DNA of 64,000 nucleotides, taken from Geosiphon pyriformis (Eukaryota; Glomeromycota; Glomeromycetes; Archaeosporales; Geosiphonaceae). The stretch covers positions 346,212 through 410,211 of the forward strand of contig JAAOMT010000175.1 of the NCBI GenBank assembly GCA_016748015.1, read 5' to 3'. How positions within the stretch are numbered: position 1 is the stretch's first letter; every line of letters starts with the position of its first letter. Position numbers and translations under genes: made by a program. Under the pieces are notes generated by a model, which was not told the origin of the DNA, did not search any database, and was given only the letters and a program-made list of their open reading frames with translations. Below are positions 10,791 through 22,325 of the stretch, piece by piece.

Positions 10791-12831
10791 AAATAATAAA
10801 TTTAATAAAATCAAAAATTTTATAAGTTTTTAATGTAAAGTTTAATAAATATAATAAATAAAAAGCAGTTCTCAGTTGCTTTAGAAGCAGTTTTTTCTCT
10901 TTGGCTAAAAGTTTGTTTTCAATCAAAGTTCTATTCAAACAGCACACCAAAAATAGTTTTAGTATTGCTATTATAATTACCAAAAGTTTTAAAACTTTTA
11001 ATATTAAACCAGTAGTTAATTTACTGCTTTTTTTTATTATTTCTAATACCAACTTTCAAATAATCAAAATAGAACCAAAATAAAACCAAAGTAGTAACTA
11101 CTTTTATAAATATTAATAGCAAACTTTTTTTAAATCACTAGTTTTATGTTTTTAAAAACTTTAAACGTTTTAAAACTATCTTTTTTTTATATATATTTTT
11201 AAATAATAATATTTTTAATTTTTTTATTATTTTTTTAAATATTCTAGTAAACTTTTTTAAAATACAATTTACTTTTTGGAATTTTAATAAAAATTTTAAA
11301 AATTAAAATTTAATAATATAATTTAAAAATAATAATATAATTAATTTTAGTTTAAATTGATTTTTGGCTGTATTATTTAATATATTAATTTTTAATCATA
11401 TTTTTACATGTGTTTTTAATCAATTAACTTATTAAATTACTTAATATTAAAGATTAAATTAATTAAATAGAAATTAAAAATATTTTTTCTTTATTGTTTT
11501 TTAATAATACTGTTTTTAATAGTGTTTAAAAAATAATTACTAATCATTAAAAATTTGTTAAATTAATATATAATCTTTATTTTAATGTTTAATATCTTTT
11601 TAAGATTAAATTAACTTTTATTAAAACTGTATTTTAATTTGTATATAGTTTTATTGGTGTTAATCTATGTTTAAAGATAATTTAAACATGAAATTTGCCT
11701 TTTAAGTTTTTTTAAATATTATTTTTCAAGTTAAATTTACTGGTTTTATTCTTTTTTTTACTTTTAAAATTATTAAATCTTTAATAATTTCTGAGTTTAT
11801 TTTTTTTGATATTGTTTTATATAATATATTTAAAATTATATTTATTGTTAATATTAAAATAACTCTTAATACTTTGATAAAATTTTTTAAATTACATTAA
11901 AATTAGTTAATATTTAGTAATATATTTTTGTTTATTTTAAATTTTTTAATATAGTTATAATTATTTTTAATTGTTAATTAGTTTTAATAAACAAAAATAG
12001 TATTAAAATATTTTTTTTATTAATAAAAAAAATTATTATTTTTATAATATGTTTTAAATTAATTTAATTAATTTCTTTTTGGTGTTTTTAAAATTAATAA
12101 TTTGGTTAATAATTATATCTATTTTATTTTTTATTTTTTTACTATTGATTCTAAAAAAAATTTAAATATTGTTATTATTAAAACTAATACTTTAAAAAAT
12201 ATTAAATTTGATAAAAAAATTTTGACTATAATATTATTTTAAATATTAAAATTCAGATTATTTAATAATTAATTACAAGATATTTTTACTATTTTTTTGG
12301 AAATTTTTGTTTAAGTTTATAATTAATTTTAAAATTTTTAAATCATATTTTATTAATATTAAATTTTATATTAAAACTTCTGTTTTATTTATATTTTTTG
12401 TTATTGTTTTCTTATTATTACTTTTGTAAATTTTTTAATTAAGCTGGTTTTTTTGGAATTTGAATTAGTTATATTGGTTTTATTAATAAATTAATTATTA
12501 AGCTTATCAGTATTTTAATTATTTTAATTATTTATTACTTTTTTTGTTTTGTATATTAAGTTAAAAAAAAGTATTTTGTTATTTTTAAAAATAAGTTAAA
12601 CAAATTACATAGAAAATTTATAAATTTAAAATTAATTATAATATTAATAATAAAAATAAAAATATGTATATATCTAATAATAAAATTGATAAAAATATTT
12701 TTTTTAATTAATAACTTTTTAAAAACTGTAAGCTTTTAATATTAAGTTAAATATATTATAAAATAAATAAATAAATTAGTTTTAATATATTAATAAAAAT
12801 ATTATTATTTATAAAATATTTAAATTATTAA

Positions 12832-12864
<33 letters not shown>

Positions 12865-15800
12865 TTATAAATATGGTTTATGTTTTTTTAAACATAAAAA
12901 TTTGTTAAATATATTTTTAATTTAAATTTTTATAAATAAAAATCAAAATTTTAGTTTTATTAAAAGTTTATTTTTAATAAACAAAAAAATACAATTAAAA
13001 TTAATAAACTTTATTATAAATTTTATTAAATAAAATATTAAGTCAATAAACTAATTAATAAATATTTTAAAAATAACAAAAAACTTAATATATTAAAAAA
13101 AATAGTTTTATAACCAAAACAAAATAATTAAAATTTTAATATGTTAATATTCAAAAGTTTTTTTTACCAAATATTACTTTTTTTAAAATGATAAAATATT
13201 TTTAATAATAATTAAATTAAAAAAATTAAAAATAAAATAAACTAAAAAAAAAAGCTTAAAAAACTTTTTTTTTCTTAATTTTATAACTATAACTAAAATA
13301 AAGAATAAAAATGTTTCAAATATTACTTTTTATAATTAATTAATAAAATTTTAATAAAAAAAAAATTTTTGTTATTAAAACAGTTAAATAAATCATCTTA
13401 ATAATATTTTTATAATAAAAAACCGTTTTTAATAACTTTAAACCATTTTTTTATCTTTAAATGGTTTTTTTAGTTAAAATTCTTTTAAAAAACACATTAA
13501 AATTAGTTTTAATATTTTTTTTATTTTTTTTAAAAACTCTAAAGTTTAATAAGTTAATTTTTTTTGTTTTTAATAATAATATTATTATTATTTAGCAAAT
13601 AGCCAAAAAGACCAAAGATTTCAAAAAACAACAATAATTATTTATGTTTATTATTATCACATTAAATTTTTAAATAAAATCTTAGATAAAATTTTTATAA
13701 TAATAATTAGCTCTCTTTTTAATATAAATAACAACAACAATATTATATTTTTTAAGACAAATTAAGATTAATTATTAATTATATTATTAAATATAATGTT
13801 TTCTAACAGATTATTATTAATTCTAAAAACAAATCAATTTATTAAATTACTTAATCTTAAAGATTAGATTGATTAAATAAAAATTGAATTAATTTTTATT
13901 TTATATTTTAATATTATTTTTAATAGTATTTAAAAAATAATTTCCAGTTATCAAAAGTTTTTTAGACAAATAATCTCTACTTTAACGTTTAATATTAGTT
14001 TTAAAATTAAATTAATCTTGGTTAATTTTTTGTTTTATTTGTTATTTGGTTTTATTAAATTTAAATTAGTTTTAAAAGACAATATAATATTGTTTTGTGT
14101 AAATTTTGCTTTTAATATTTTTTGGTTATTATTATTAAAATTTCTATTGGTAATTTTTTTTAATTATACTTAAAATTGAAGTTTTTTGTAATAATTTTAT
14201 TTATTTATTTATTTATTATTATATTTTGTAATTTTTCTCTAAATATATATTTTAATAAAATTAAAAAATGCTTTTAGTGTTTTTAATATTATTATTTTTA
14301 TTAAGTTAAAATCTGTTGGCTTGTAACAATATATTATTGTTTAATTTAAAAACTTTTTTTTGTTATTGTTGTTTTTACTTATTAGTTTATATTAATTAAA
14401 AAAATAGTAATAAAATTTTTTTTGGTTAATTAGAAAAAAATTATTATCTTAAAAACATTTTTAAGACCAAATTAATTAATTTTTTCTTTGGTTATACTTT
14501 TTTTAAAATTAGTAATTTAATTTTCAAGTTAATAATTATATCTGTATTATTTTTTGTTTTTTTAATTCTTATTATTATTAATGTTTTATTATTATAATAT
14601 TTAATTTTTAGAAATTTTAAATTTTAGTGTTCTAAAAACTAGTATTTTATATAAGTATTATATTTAATAAAAATTTTTTAAATATTATCATTATTATAAA
14701 TATTAAAATTTAGATTATTTATTTGTGAATTATAAAATATTTTTATTTTTTTCTCTTAAGTTTACTAACAACTTTAAAAAATTTGATTTGATTTTTATTA
14801 ATTTAAAATTATATATTAAAACTATTATCTTTTTAATTTTTTTGCTGTTGTGTTTTTGTTTTATTTGTTGTTATATTTGTTGTTAATTTTATAATTAGTT
14901 TTAAATTAACTTCTCTAAAATTTCAGATTTTAAATTTGGCTGTTTTGATTAAATTTGTTGTTAAACTAATTGGTTTTTTAATTATTTTAATTATTTTTCT
15001 TTTAACTAAGAATATATACAAAAATTTCAAGATAAAAAAAGCTATTAAGAACTTTGCTAATTTTTTAATTAATATATTTAAAAACTTTATTAGTTTTAAA
15101 GCTAAAATAAAATTTAATAATATAAATAAAAATAAAAATAATAATATTAAAACATTTTTTTTAAGTAATAAAACTATTAATTATTTGGTTATTTTATGAC
15201 AAATATCTAATTTTAATATTAAGAATAATATTGAAAAACCTATATTATTTTTAAGTAAATTTATAAAAAAACTTAATAAGTTGAGTTTATTTTTAATCTT
15301 TTTTAATTTAATTTAATTAATGTTTTAATTAATTTAGATAGTTGGTTATATATAAAAAGCATATAATTTATATTTAATATTATAAAAAATAATAGTAATA
15401 TAAACTATTTTATTTTTAATTTTAATAGTTATATTTAATATTAAAATATTTAAAAAACTTTTAATAATTAGTAACTATTTTTTAATTATTATTAAAATTA
15501 ATAATGTTTTCAAAAAAAACAGCTTTAGTTTTTATTTTATTAAAGTTATATATTTGTTTTATTGTCTAAATTAACAATTATTAATTAAATCTATTTATAT
15601 TAAATTAAGATTAAGTATTATAATTAATATTAATAATACAAAATTCGTAAAAATACCAAATAAAATCAATGTTTTATTTTTCAAAAAAAGAAATTGTTTT
15701 TTTGTTAACTTGGCTTTTCTAATTTTTTGTGTAACAGAAAAAAAAAATAGGTTTGTTAATAGCTTATTGTTAAAAACTTTATAATATTATATAATAAATT

Positions 15801-16270
15801 ATTTAGAAAAGACTTTTGAGTTGCATTATTAAAAACTATAGAAAAAGTAATAGTTGCTTATTTTTTTAGTTTTTGCTTTAGTTGTAATTATAAAAATCTA
15901 AAATATTAATAATAACAGCTGCAATTTTTTTTAAAATATGTAAAATTTTTTAAAATAGAATAATTTTATTGTCAATTTATTTTATTTTAATGTTTACTTA
16001 TTTAAAACCAAAAAAAACAAATATATAAAATAAATTATATATAATTCATATTTTTAATATTGATTAATCTAACCGGGTAACAACAAAAAATATCTTTTTG
16101 TTTACAAATATAACTTTTTAATTTAATTAAGAATTAAGAATGCCAATATTTACTAATATTTTCAAAATAAATTGGACATTTATTAACATTAAACTTATCT
16201 ACAATGATAACAAGTTGCTGAATAATGTTTATCATTTTTTTCATATTTTCATATTTTTTAAAAAAAAAGG
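10791..16270. other. AT desert with two related blocks
   Basis: Sequence is almost wholly A and T with no convincing coding frame. The 87-codon frame at 14936-15199 is Asn/Lys/Ile/Phe-rich, as expected from composition. Two blocks, about 11400-12560 and 13815-15000, are recognisably related in direct orientation: 'ttattaaattacttaat.ttaaagatta' at 11430 and 13835, 'ttaataattatatct' at 12105 and 14530, and 'attaaaact' at 12375 and 14815. They look like two very old copies of one element eroded to AT. A tentative relation of 14936-15199 to the linker after the LINE endonuclease is only a hint. Confidence 0.55.
12828..12864. repeat. (ATT)n microsatellite
   Basis: About twelve tandem ATT units lie inside the AT desert. 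Confidence 0.9.
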
Positions 16271-16470
16271 AGCTAAAGAAAACAATTCGCGCGCAGAAAT
16301 ATACCTTTGTCTCTGATCAGATGACATTTTCTATACTAATATACATAATGCTATAATTGCACCCTGATTATTTCTCACGACTTCAATTCTCTCTGCGCCT
16401 CATTGGTTCTTTAACCGTTTCAAACCTAAACATAGGCCAAACTAAATAACCCTTTGAAATCTCCCTTATA

Positions 16471-17988
16471 ATGACCATATGTAGATATTATCTTGAGGGC
16501 CGTTGCGAGTTCGGCAATCGATGTAAAAACGAACATCGACAGCCAAACAATAATCAGTACGATCGAGGCGGTGCTTCTACAAACTTATACCAACGACTGG
16601 GATATAGTAAAAAACTTCTTTTTAAACTCTGCTTAAAATTACAACTTTAGCTTAGGGCTGAGTCTATAGCCTTTATCTCTACTTACTATTTTCCGCATAA
16701 TATGCATTTAAATAAAAGCTGGCAGTGGAAGAAATCAACAAGCGCCATATGAGTATGTCTTTTCAGCCCTTTAATCTTTACATATTTCAATTCTTTGCAT
16801 TAACGATTAAAATAATCATTCTTTAGTGATAAAACTCTAAGAAGTGACCTTACCAAGGAAGTGCCAATTTATCCATTCTCAGTCTTCGCTCCAGCAAAAG
16901 AGGAGCCCAATTTGATTGAAGGTACAGATTTCTCGCCGGAAGAATTACGGGTAGAATTCTATAAACTTAGGAATGGCGGTGAAATCCAATATGTATAGAT
17001 CTTGATTTATATTTTCTAGTTTTGGAACTTTATTTGAAGACTAATCGTATGAATTTTACTTGAACGTATTTCGAAAAATGACATTAAATCAACCAATCAA
17101 TAAAAATAGCAAAATGAAGTATCTCGAATGAAAAACACTGTGGACTCAAAAATAAATAACATTCTAAAAGATGTGCGGGGAGCTTTGCGAAATTTCGATA
17201 ATAAGAAAAGGCAGCTCGAGCAAGGAACTGGTTTTGGATTTGGGTTTGGAGGATCTCAAATTAACACCCAATCAACCTCTGTCTTTGGGCAACCAGTGGG
17301 TAGTAATCCAATCGGATTCGGGGTCAATTCGAGCGCAATCGCATCTCCTGCTTTTGGGGCACCTGCAATGGGCCTTGGAACATTTGGAGGAAATCCTCCG
17401 TTTAGTGCAAATACCTTAAATAATGGATTTGGGGGAGGTAGCCTTAACTTGGGAAGAATCCAGCCAAACCCTATACAACCTTTTGGAGCCCCTTCAAATT
17501 TAGGAAATAATGCATTTGGTGTGGGTGCTGCTGATCCATTTTCTATGGGTCCCAACGCAGGTAGTGAAGGCTTTGGACAATTTGCTGCAAATGGGTTTCC
17601 TCTAAATCAACAACAAATAACTCCAAATCCCCAGCAATTATACCAACAACAACAACAACAACAACAACAGCAGCAGCAGCTACTACAAGAACAACAATTA
17701 TTTCAACAACAATTGTTGCAACAACAACAACAACAACAACAGCAACAACAACAACAACAACAACAGCAACAACAACAGCAGCAGCAGCAGCAGCAACAAC
17801 AAACTGCTACACAACAGCCAAGCTTGTTTGGGCTTCCACAAGAAACAGGAACTCCTAATAATAATAATAATAATAACCCACAGAACATTGCACAATGGCA
17901 GATAGATGCTTTTGCTGCACAAAAAGAATTCGATATGTATATGGTTCCGGATGTGCCACCGCCGACGTCCACATCCTTTCCTCAATAA
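16471..17988 (+). CDS. NUP42: NUP42/NUPL2-like nucleoporin: CCCH zinc finger plus FG repeats
   Basis: The four-exon model is 16471-16606, 16719-16752, 16842-16992 and 17110-17988, 399 codons, with all junctions GT-AG and in phase. The N-terminus (ICRYYLEGRCEFGNRC then H) is a CCCH finger matching the start of NUP42/NUPL2 (yeast Rip1/Nup42). That nucleoporin sits on the cytoplasmic side of the pore and helps Gle1/Dbp5 release mRNA. Exon 3 encodes a conserved-looking PIYPFSVFAPAK block. Exon 4 holds GFGFGFGG, many FG dipeptides in a Gly/Asn/Pro-rich low-complexity region, then glutamine runs and a short C-terminal segment (QWQIDAFAAQKEFDMYMVPD). The FG region would be disordered and bind transport receptors. 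The first ATG sits directly before the finger, as in homologues. The long polyQ tract is unusual for the family. Identity is well supported; exon ends were judged by eye. Confidence 0.85.
17629..17819 (+). repeat. CAA/CAG repeat encoding polyglutamine
   Basis: Mixed CAA and CAG codons form two Gln runs separated by a short LL/EQQLF stretch. The mixed codons slow slippage, but length variation between strains is still likely. The reverse-strand open frames here (poly-Leu, poly-Cys) are shadows. Confidence 0.95.
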
Positions 17989-18859
17989 AGATGTTGGTTA
18001 TCCAAAATGAGAGAATCAAATAACGGTTGCGAAGTATGCTTATTACAGGGGTAACTATTCTTGAGCATGCAATGTCTACTTCAATATTTTAATTCCTTAC
18101 CACGAAATTGATCGATTTTTTAAATTCAGACTTATTCGAAAAGTTCTATTAGGAAACGAAAAGAGCTTTCTGGTTTCCTAGAGAATGAATATATTTGAAT
18201 ATATCACTGCCTTTGCTTGATTTTCACAAGCACTTTTAAGTAATGCAACGCGCAATATCAATTTGGATTCACAGTCTTACCTCCGCTGATCCGCTGGATA
18301 GACTTATTCCCGCATTTGTTCTAGTAATCAATGAAAAAATGATCGTATAAAATATGGGATTCAAAAATCACATATCGAGTTATTTACACATGTCCCTTTG
18401 GAGCTTCCACATTTTGATTATACGCTTAATATGCTTATATGTCGTTTTTTTTTTAAATTTTCAATAACGATCTAAAAATGCTATACGAGGTTAGATCGTA
18501 GATATTATTAGTTGAATACGTTTTATTAGTTTTGACATCTAGATCCCACAATTACTCTAATGAATTGACCAATAATAGAAATGCATAAAAAACACCAAGT
18601 CATCCAGATTCAATCACACCGTCACAGGTTTTAATTGAACCTCTTATTCATATTTCGTCTTTTCAAACGAAAATGAATAACGGAGTGATGGGAGAAAAAC
18701 TCAAAATACGCTAGTTGTAAAAGACAACAATATGAGACATAACCTCCAATGATCATTGTTGTAAGAGTACTTGCGACATTTTTAAAAATCCAATCGCGTA
18801 CGACAACGGCTCTTGTTGAATCTATATATAGAAGTCTGTTTCTAATTTTAGTAACGATC
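17989..18859. other. Intergenic, no gene seen
   Basis: This is the 3' flank of the NUP42-like gene. Composition is moderate, frames are short and unsupported, and no RNA gene is recognised. Confidence 0.5.
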
Positions 18860-18919
18860 CTGAAATTCAAGGTCTATTTTCTCACTTTAAACTATTAAAC
18901 TTCCCTTTCCTCAAATCGT

Positions 18920-19485
18920 CAATCAATCCCACTAAGAAAGGGAGGATCAATCATTCCTTTCGACCCAACTACTATGTTCTGTTAACAGAACTACACGATA
19001 CTGAGATTAACGAAGAGTTAATTTTCAATCACAAAACTGATTTCCATCATTTCTTGAAATAAAATTTTGAAACCATTCAATGTTAAGTTCTACGAATGCC
19101 ACTCAAAGATGTTTTTACGGGATTTTCGAGCTTAGATGATTTATATAATGAAAAAGATCCTGACGCTCTCCCTTAATTGATCGACTTTGATCCGGTAAAA
19201 TTCATGAAGCTTACACTCGACGCTGTTCAAATTCAAGACAATGCCTTGAGGTAATTTCTATCATTCTTTGTTTTGACAAGACTGAGTAGCTTTAACAACT
19301 AATCAATGTTTACAAGATTTTGCACATTTATTTTCTTGTGGATTCAGACTCTGGATTTTGACAAAGCTCCCAATTTTGGCCGAAATACGATTGGTGATAG
19401 TAACATTGAAATGTTGAGATCGCACCCTTGTACGACAGTTAAGTTATATTATTTACGCATTCTGTTGACTCTTTAAAACTTGGAA
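18920..19485 (+). pseudogene. Possible gene remnant, unrecognised
   Basis: Three consecutive stretches on the plus strand stay open with protein-like codon use. About 18934-19062 ends HHFLK. About 19095-19251 begins MPLKDVFTGF and carries one internal TAA. About 19348-19441 begins near a possible acceptor and reads TLDFDKAPNFGRNTIGD. The second could join the third through a GT donor at 19252 and an AG near 19347. I do not recognise a family, and the TAA argues for decay. Confidence 0.3.
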
Positions 19486-20422
19486 TCACATTTTAAGCTC
19501 AATCAAATGAGTCAATCTATCGGGTCCTAAGAACTATGTGAATGATTAATTTGTTTTCCAAGAATCTATTATTTGCGTGAAATATAAAAATAATTTCCTG
19601 CTATCTTGATAGTGATAAAAGGAAAAAAAATATCCATATCGCGACCGGTCAACAATAATGAGATTGATTGTCTCGCCACCCAAGGTAACACGCACAGAAG
19701 AAAATATATTTGACAATCACAACTCTTGTATTCCTTCTAGATCTTATTTCCCTAAAGTCAGCTTCCACCTGTATGAGTTGGTGGGAAAGGAGTCCTGACT
19801 GAACGTGACTTTCTAATTGACCTCTTCGCTTGGTCAAATCCTTTGTCATCGACTAGATTGGCAAGCCTTTTCTCACATTGCGAATGCTGAAATGAGATTT
19901 CTTTTGTCTCAAGTCTGAAGAAAGGTTATGGGGACCAATTGTATGACCAAAGCTGAGGATCGTAAAACACAAATAAGGCTTTTCTCCTGCAAACTGTGAG
20001 TCTTTTGATCCGGTAGATGAGTAGGTGATATGAAATGAAAAAACCTCTATGTTTGCGTTCCATTTTAAGTTTCATTTGAAAAAGTTTGTAAAATGATGAA
20101 TGAGATGAATTGATGTGGTTTGAGATCATTTATTGTTTCATCAAGATCCTTTGATTTGCTGCTTACGGTGGATCAGAATCATGTAAAAGTTACGAGCTGA
20201 GATTGCCATTATAAACCATAAGCATTCAGCGATACATAGATCTTGCTCATATTATAGGATTATGCTACTTATGTAATTAAAGATATAATCATCATTCACA
20301 CATACAGTATAAGGTTGAGTTTTTGCAATTCAATGTTTTTTTTGGGAGGGAAGGATTGAATTACTAAAGTCGGACGATAACTACAGCATTAACTTGTTCT
20401 ACATTGCCTTGATCAGAAAGTA
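19486..20422. other. Intergenic, weak minus-strand frames only
   Basis: Two minus-strand frames of 66-67 codons (19849-19649 and 20129-19926) are present. The first begins with a charged stretch, MTKDLTKRRGQLESH. Neither shows a known domain or clear partner exons, so I do not call genes. Confidence 0.35.
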
Positions 20423-22030
20423 CTAAAAACTGAATTCCCCATTACCCTTATTAAAAAGATAGTCTTTCCCGTTGGCAGACATGATCCCATCCTTCAGTAC
20501 ACATTTCCATTTATTCTTTGTGCGCGTAACCTAAAATATCAGAGAGGCAACATAATGTATATTAGTTATTGTTTAATGTTTATGATATACAATCAAGGAA
20601 GGACATCATAAACCTACTTTATCATACAAACACAAGACAATGTTCTGTGTGTCTTCACCCTCGGCATTTGCATCCTCCTCATCAGAATCATCAAGATCAG
20701 AATTGATTATATCATCATCTAAAAAATCACGTGACATAATCTTCCGCTTCTTTGCCGCTGGCTCTATTTTTTGATCCGATAACGGCGCAGGGGTAGAAAT
20801 TGAATATGTTGCTCGGGTACCAGGAATCTCTGGCGTTTGTGCAACAGGTACATGTACAGATCCCATGTGATTGTAATTTACAGGTGTAGCACTACGCGGT
20901 AGGAGCTGTCCTTGTTGTTCTATCTTCCTCGGACTCTCGGCTGGGTTATGAAGGTCAAATATCTTAAAAGGCTAAAATTTCGATTGAATTAGGGATTTAA
21001 ATTTAGATGAAATAATACTCAGAGCTAGGTTCTACCTCAATTGGTTCTTGAAGATATATCTTTTTATCTTCTGATTTAAGAGTTTGTTGTGAAGCGGTTA
21101 TCTGCCCTGGTACGTTCGCAGCACAACAACCAAAGTCTTTAAAGAGCAGGCTTGACCGAGTATTTTCGATGGCAGTATATAGCAGTCTGAACAATACCTG
21201 TTAATCTAGCATTAGGAGTTCCAATTGTGAGGTTGTTCGTACTTGTTAATGAAGCCGAAGTCATATATGCCCGATTAGGTTCAGATTTAATAACATTGTT
21301 ATTTTCCGGTTTCGGAATCTGTGTTTTGGGTCAATTTCGATAACCGTCTTTTAAATGGGCACACGAAGAAATGAAGAAAAAATCTTTGGAATTTCAACCT
21401 ACCAGCTGAGGTTGAGGCTTTCCCATTCCATTATTACCATTATCAGTGTGTAACATGTCACCAACTGCCAAGGCTGATAGGTGTGCTGCTGGAACCCCTT
21501 GATTATACTTTTATTTAACCATCAGTTTATTCACATATTTATATCAAAAAGTATTAAACCTCAGATTTAATATGAATATATAGAGAAATAAATAAAATTC
21601 ATGCTACCTTGGTCGACTTATTTGTTCCATTAAAGGTAGAGTTAAGATCCGTTGAATCATGGGAATACCTCTCTTGATAAAAGTTATCTCCTAGATCCCA
21701 CGTTGCCGCGTTTGTACTAACCACTTTATGCTCCCAAGACTGAGACGAAAAACCCATATTACAGGGGAAAACTTAATATTATCAACGGTTGTAGGTGTAG
21801 TAATTGTTAAACAACTTACTCGCTTGAGTTCACTCAAAATGGATTCATCAACTCCCATTTCTTCAAAGTCTTTCTTGACATTTTGGATAACGTCATCAAT
21901 GACCCCTCGGTATACATTTGACTTGTGGGTTTTATAAATTTGTTTTATGGAATCAAAAAAAAAGGAAAATATGTTTGTTGTTAAATTTTCAAGAAAAATA
22001 AAAACCTCATACCACAACGGTATTTGACAT
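20423..22030 (-). CDS. TOA1: Transcription initiation factor IIA large (alpha/beta) subunit
   Basis: The eight-exon minus-strand model is 22030-22013, 21921-21820, 21739-21608, 21507-21403, 21318-21198, 21106-21036, 20971-20618 and 20530-20423, with every junction GT-AG and in phase, giving 336 residues. The N-terminal four-helix part (SNVYRGVIDDVIQNV, then MGVDESILSELKR and SWEHK) and the C-terminal beta-barrel part (NIVLCLYDKV, KNKWKCVLKDGIM, DYLFNKGNGEF) are the two conserved TFIIA domains. They are joined by a variable linker of about 190 residues and an acidic stretch (DDSDEEDANAEGED), as in yeast Toa1 and human GTF2A1. With the small subunit it stabilises TBP on TATA DNA in the nucleus. 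The first exon encodes only six residues (MSNTVV). It is transcribed away from the SPOUT1 gene, whose start lies 296 bp off. Confidence 0.93.
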
Positions 22031-22325
22031 TTTTTTTTCCAGCCACGTTCAGGTTCAAGAGGGGTTTATATATGGCGGCTAGAAACCTAATAAGAGACAA
22101 AGGGGTATTTATACCATTTAACGGGTTGAAGCGATGGTAACTTAATTGTGTTACATATAACAACATCATATGTGTAAAGCACGTGATTTATGTGGAGTTA
22201 AAGAAAAGTCGCGAATCTTTTATTGGGCATTTCTGATCTAGGCTTAAACATCGTGGCTTGATATTGACAATTTGTGGCTTACAACATATCGTCAAGGATT
22301 ACGAAGTTCTAGCACTTAACATAAA
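22031..22325. promoter_or_regulatory. Shared divergent promoter, TOA1 / SPOUT1
   Basis: These 295 bases between two divergent start codons must hold both 5' UTRs and core promoters. A TATATA-like run (about 22067-22074) and a CACGTG palindrome (about 22181) are visible. No function is demonstrated for either. Confidence 0.5.

Noticed and set aside
14936-15199. 87-codon ORF in the AT desert as a gene
   Set aside because: It is composed almost only of Ile, Leu, Phe, Lys and Asn, as expected from A/T sequence, and has no ATG at its stated start.
17698-17985. Minus-strand poly-Leu and poly-Cys open frames
   Set aside because: They are reverse-strand shadows of the CAA/CAG polyglutamine tract of the NUP42-like gene.
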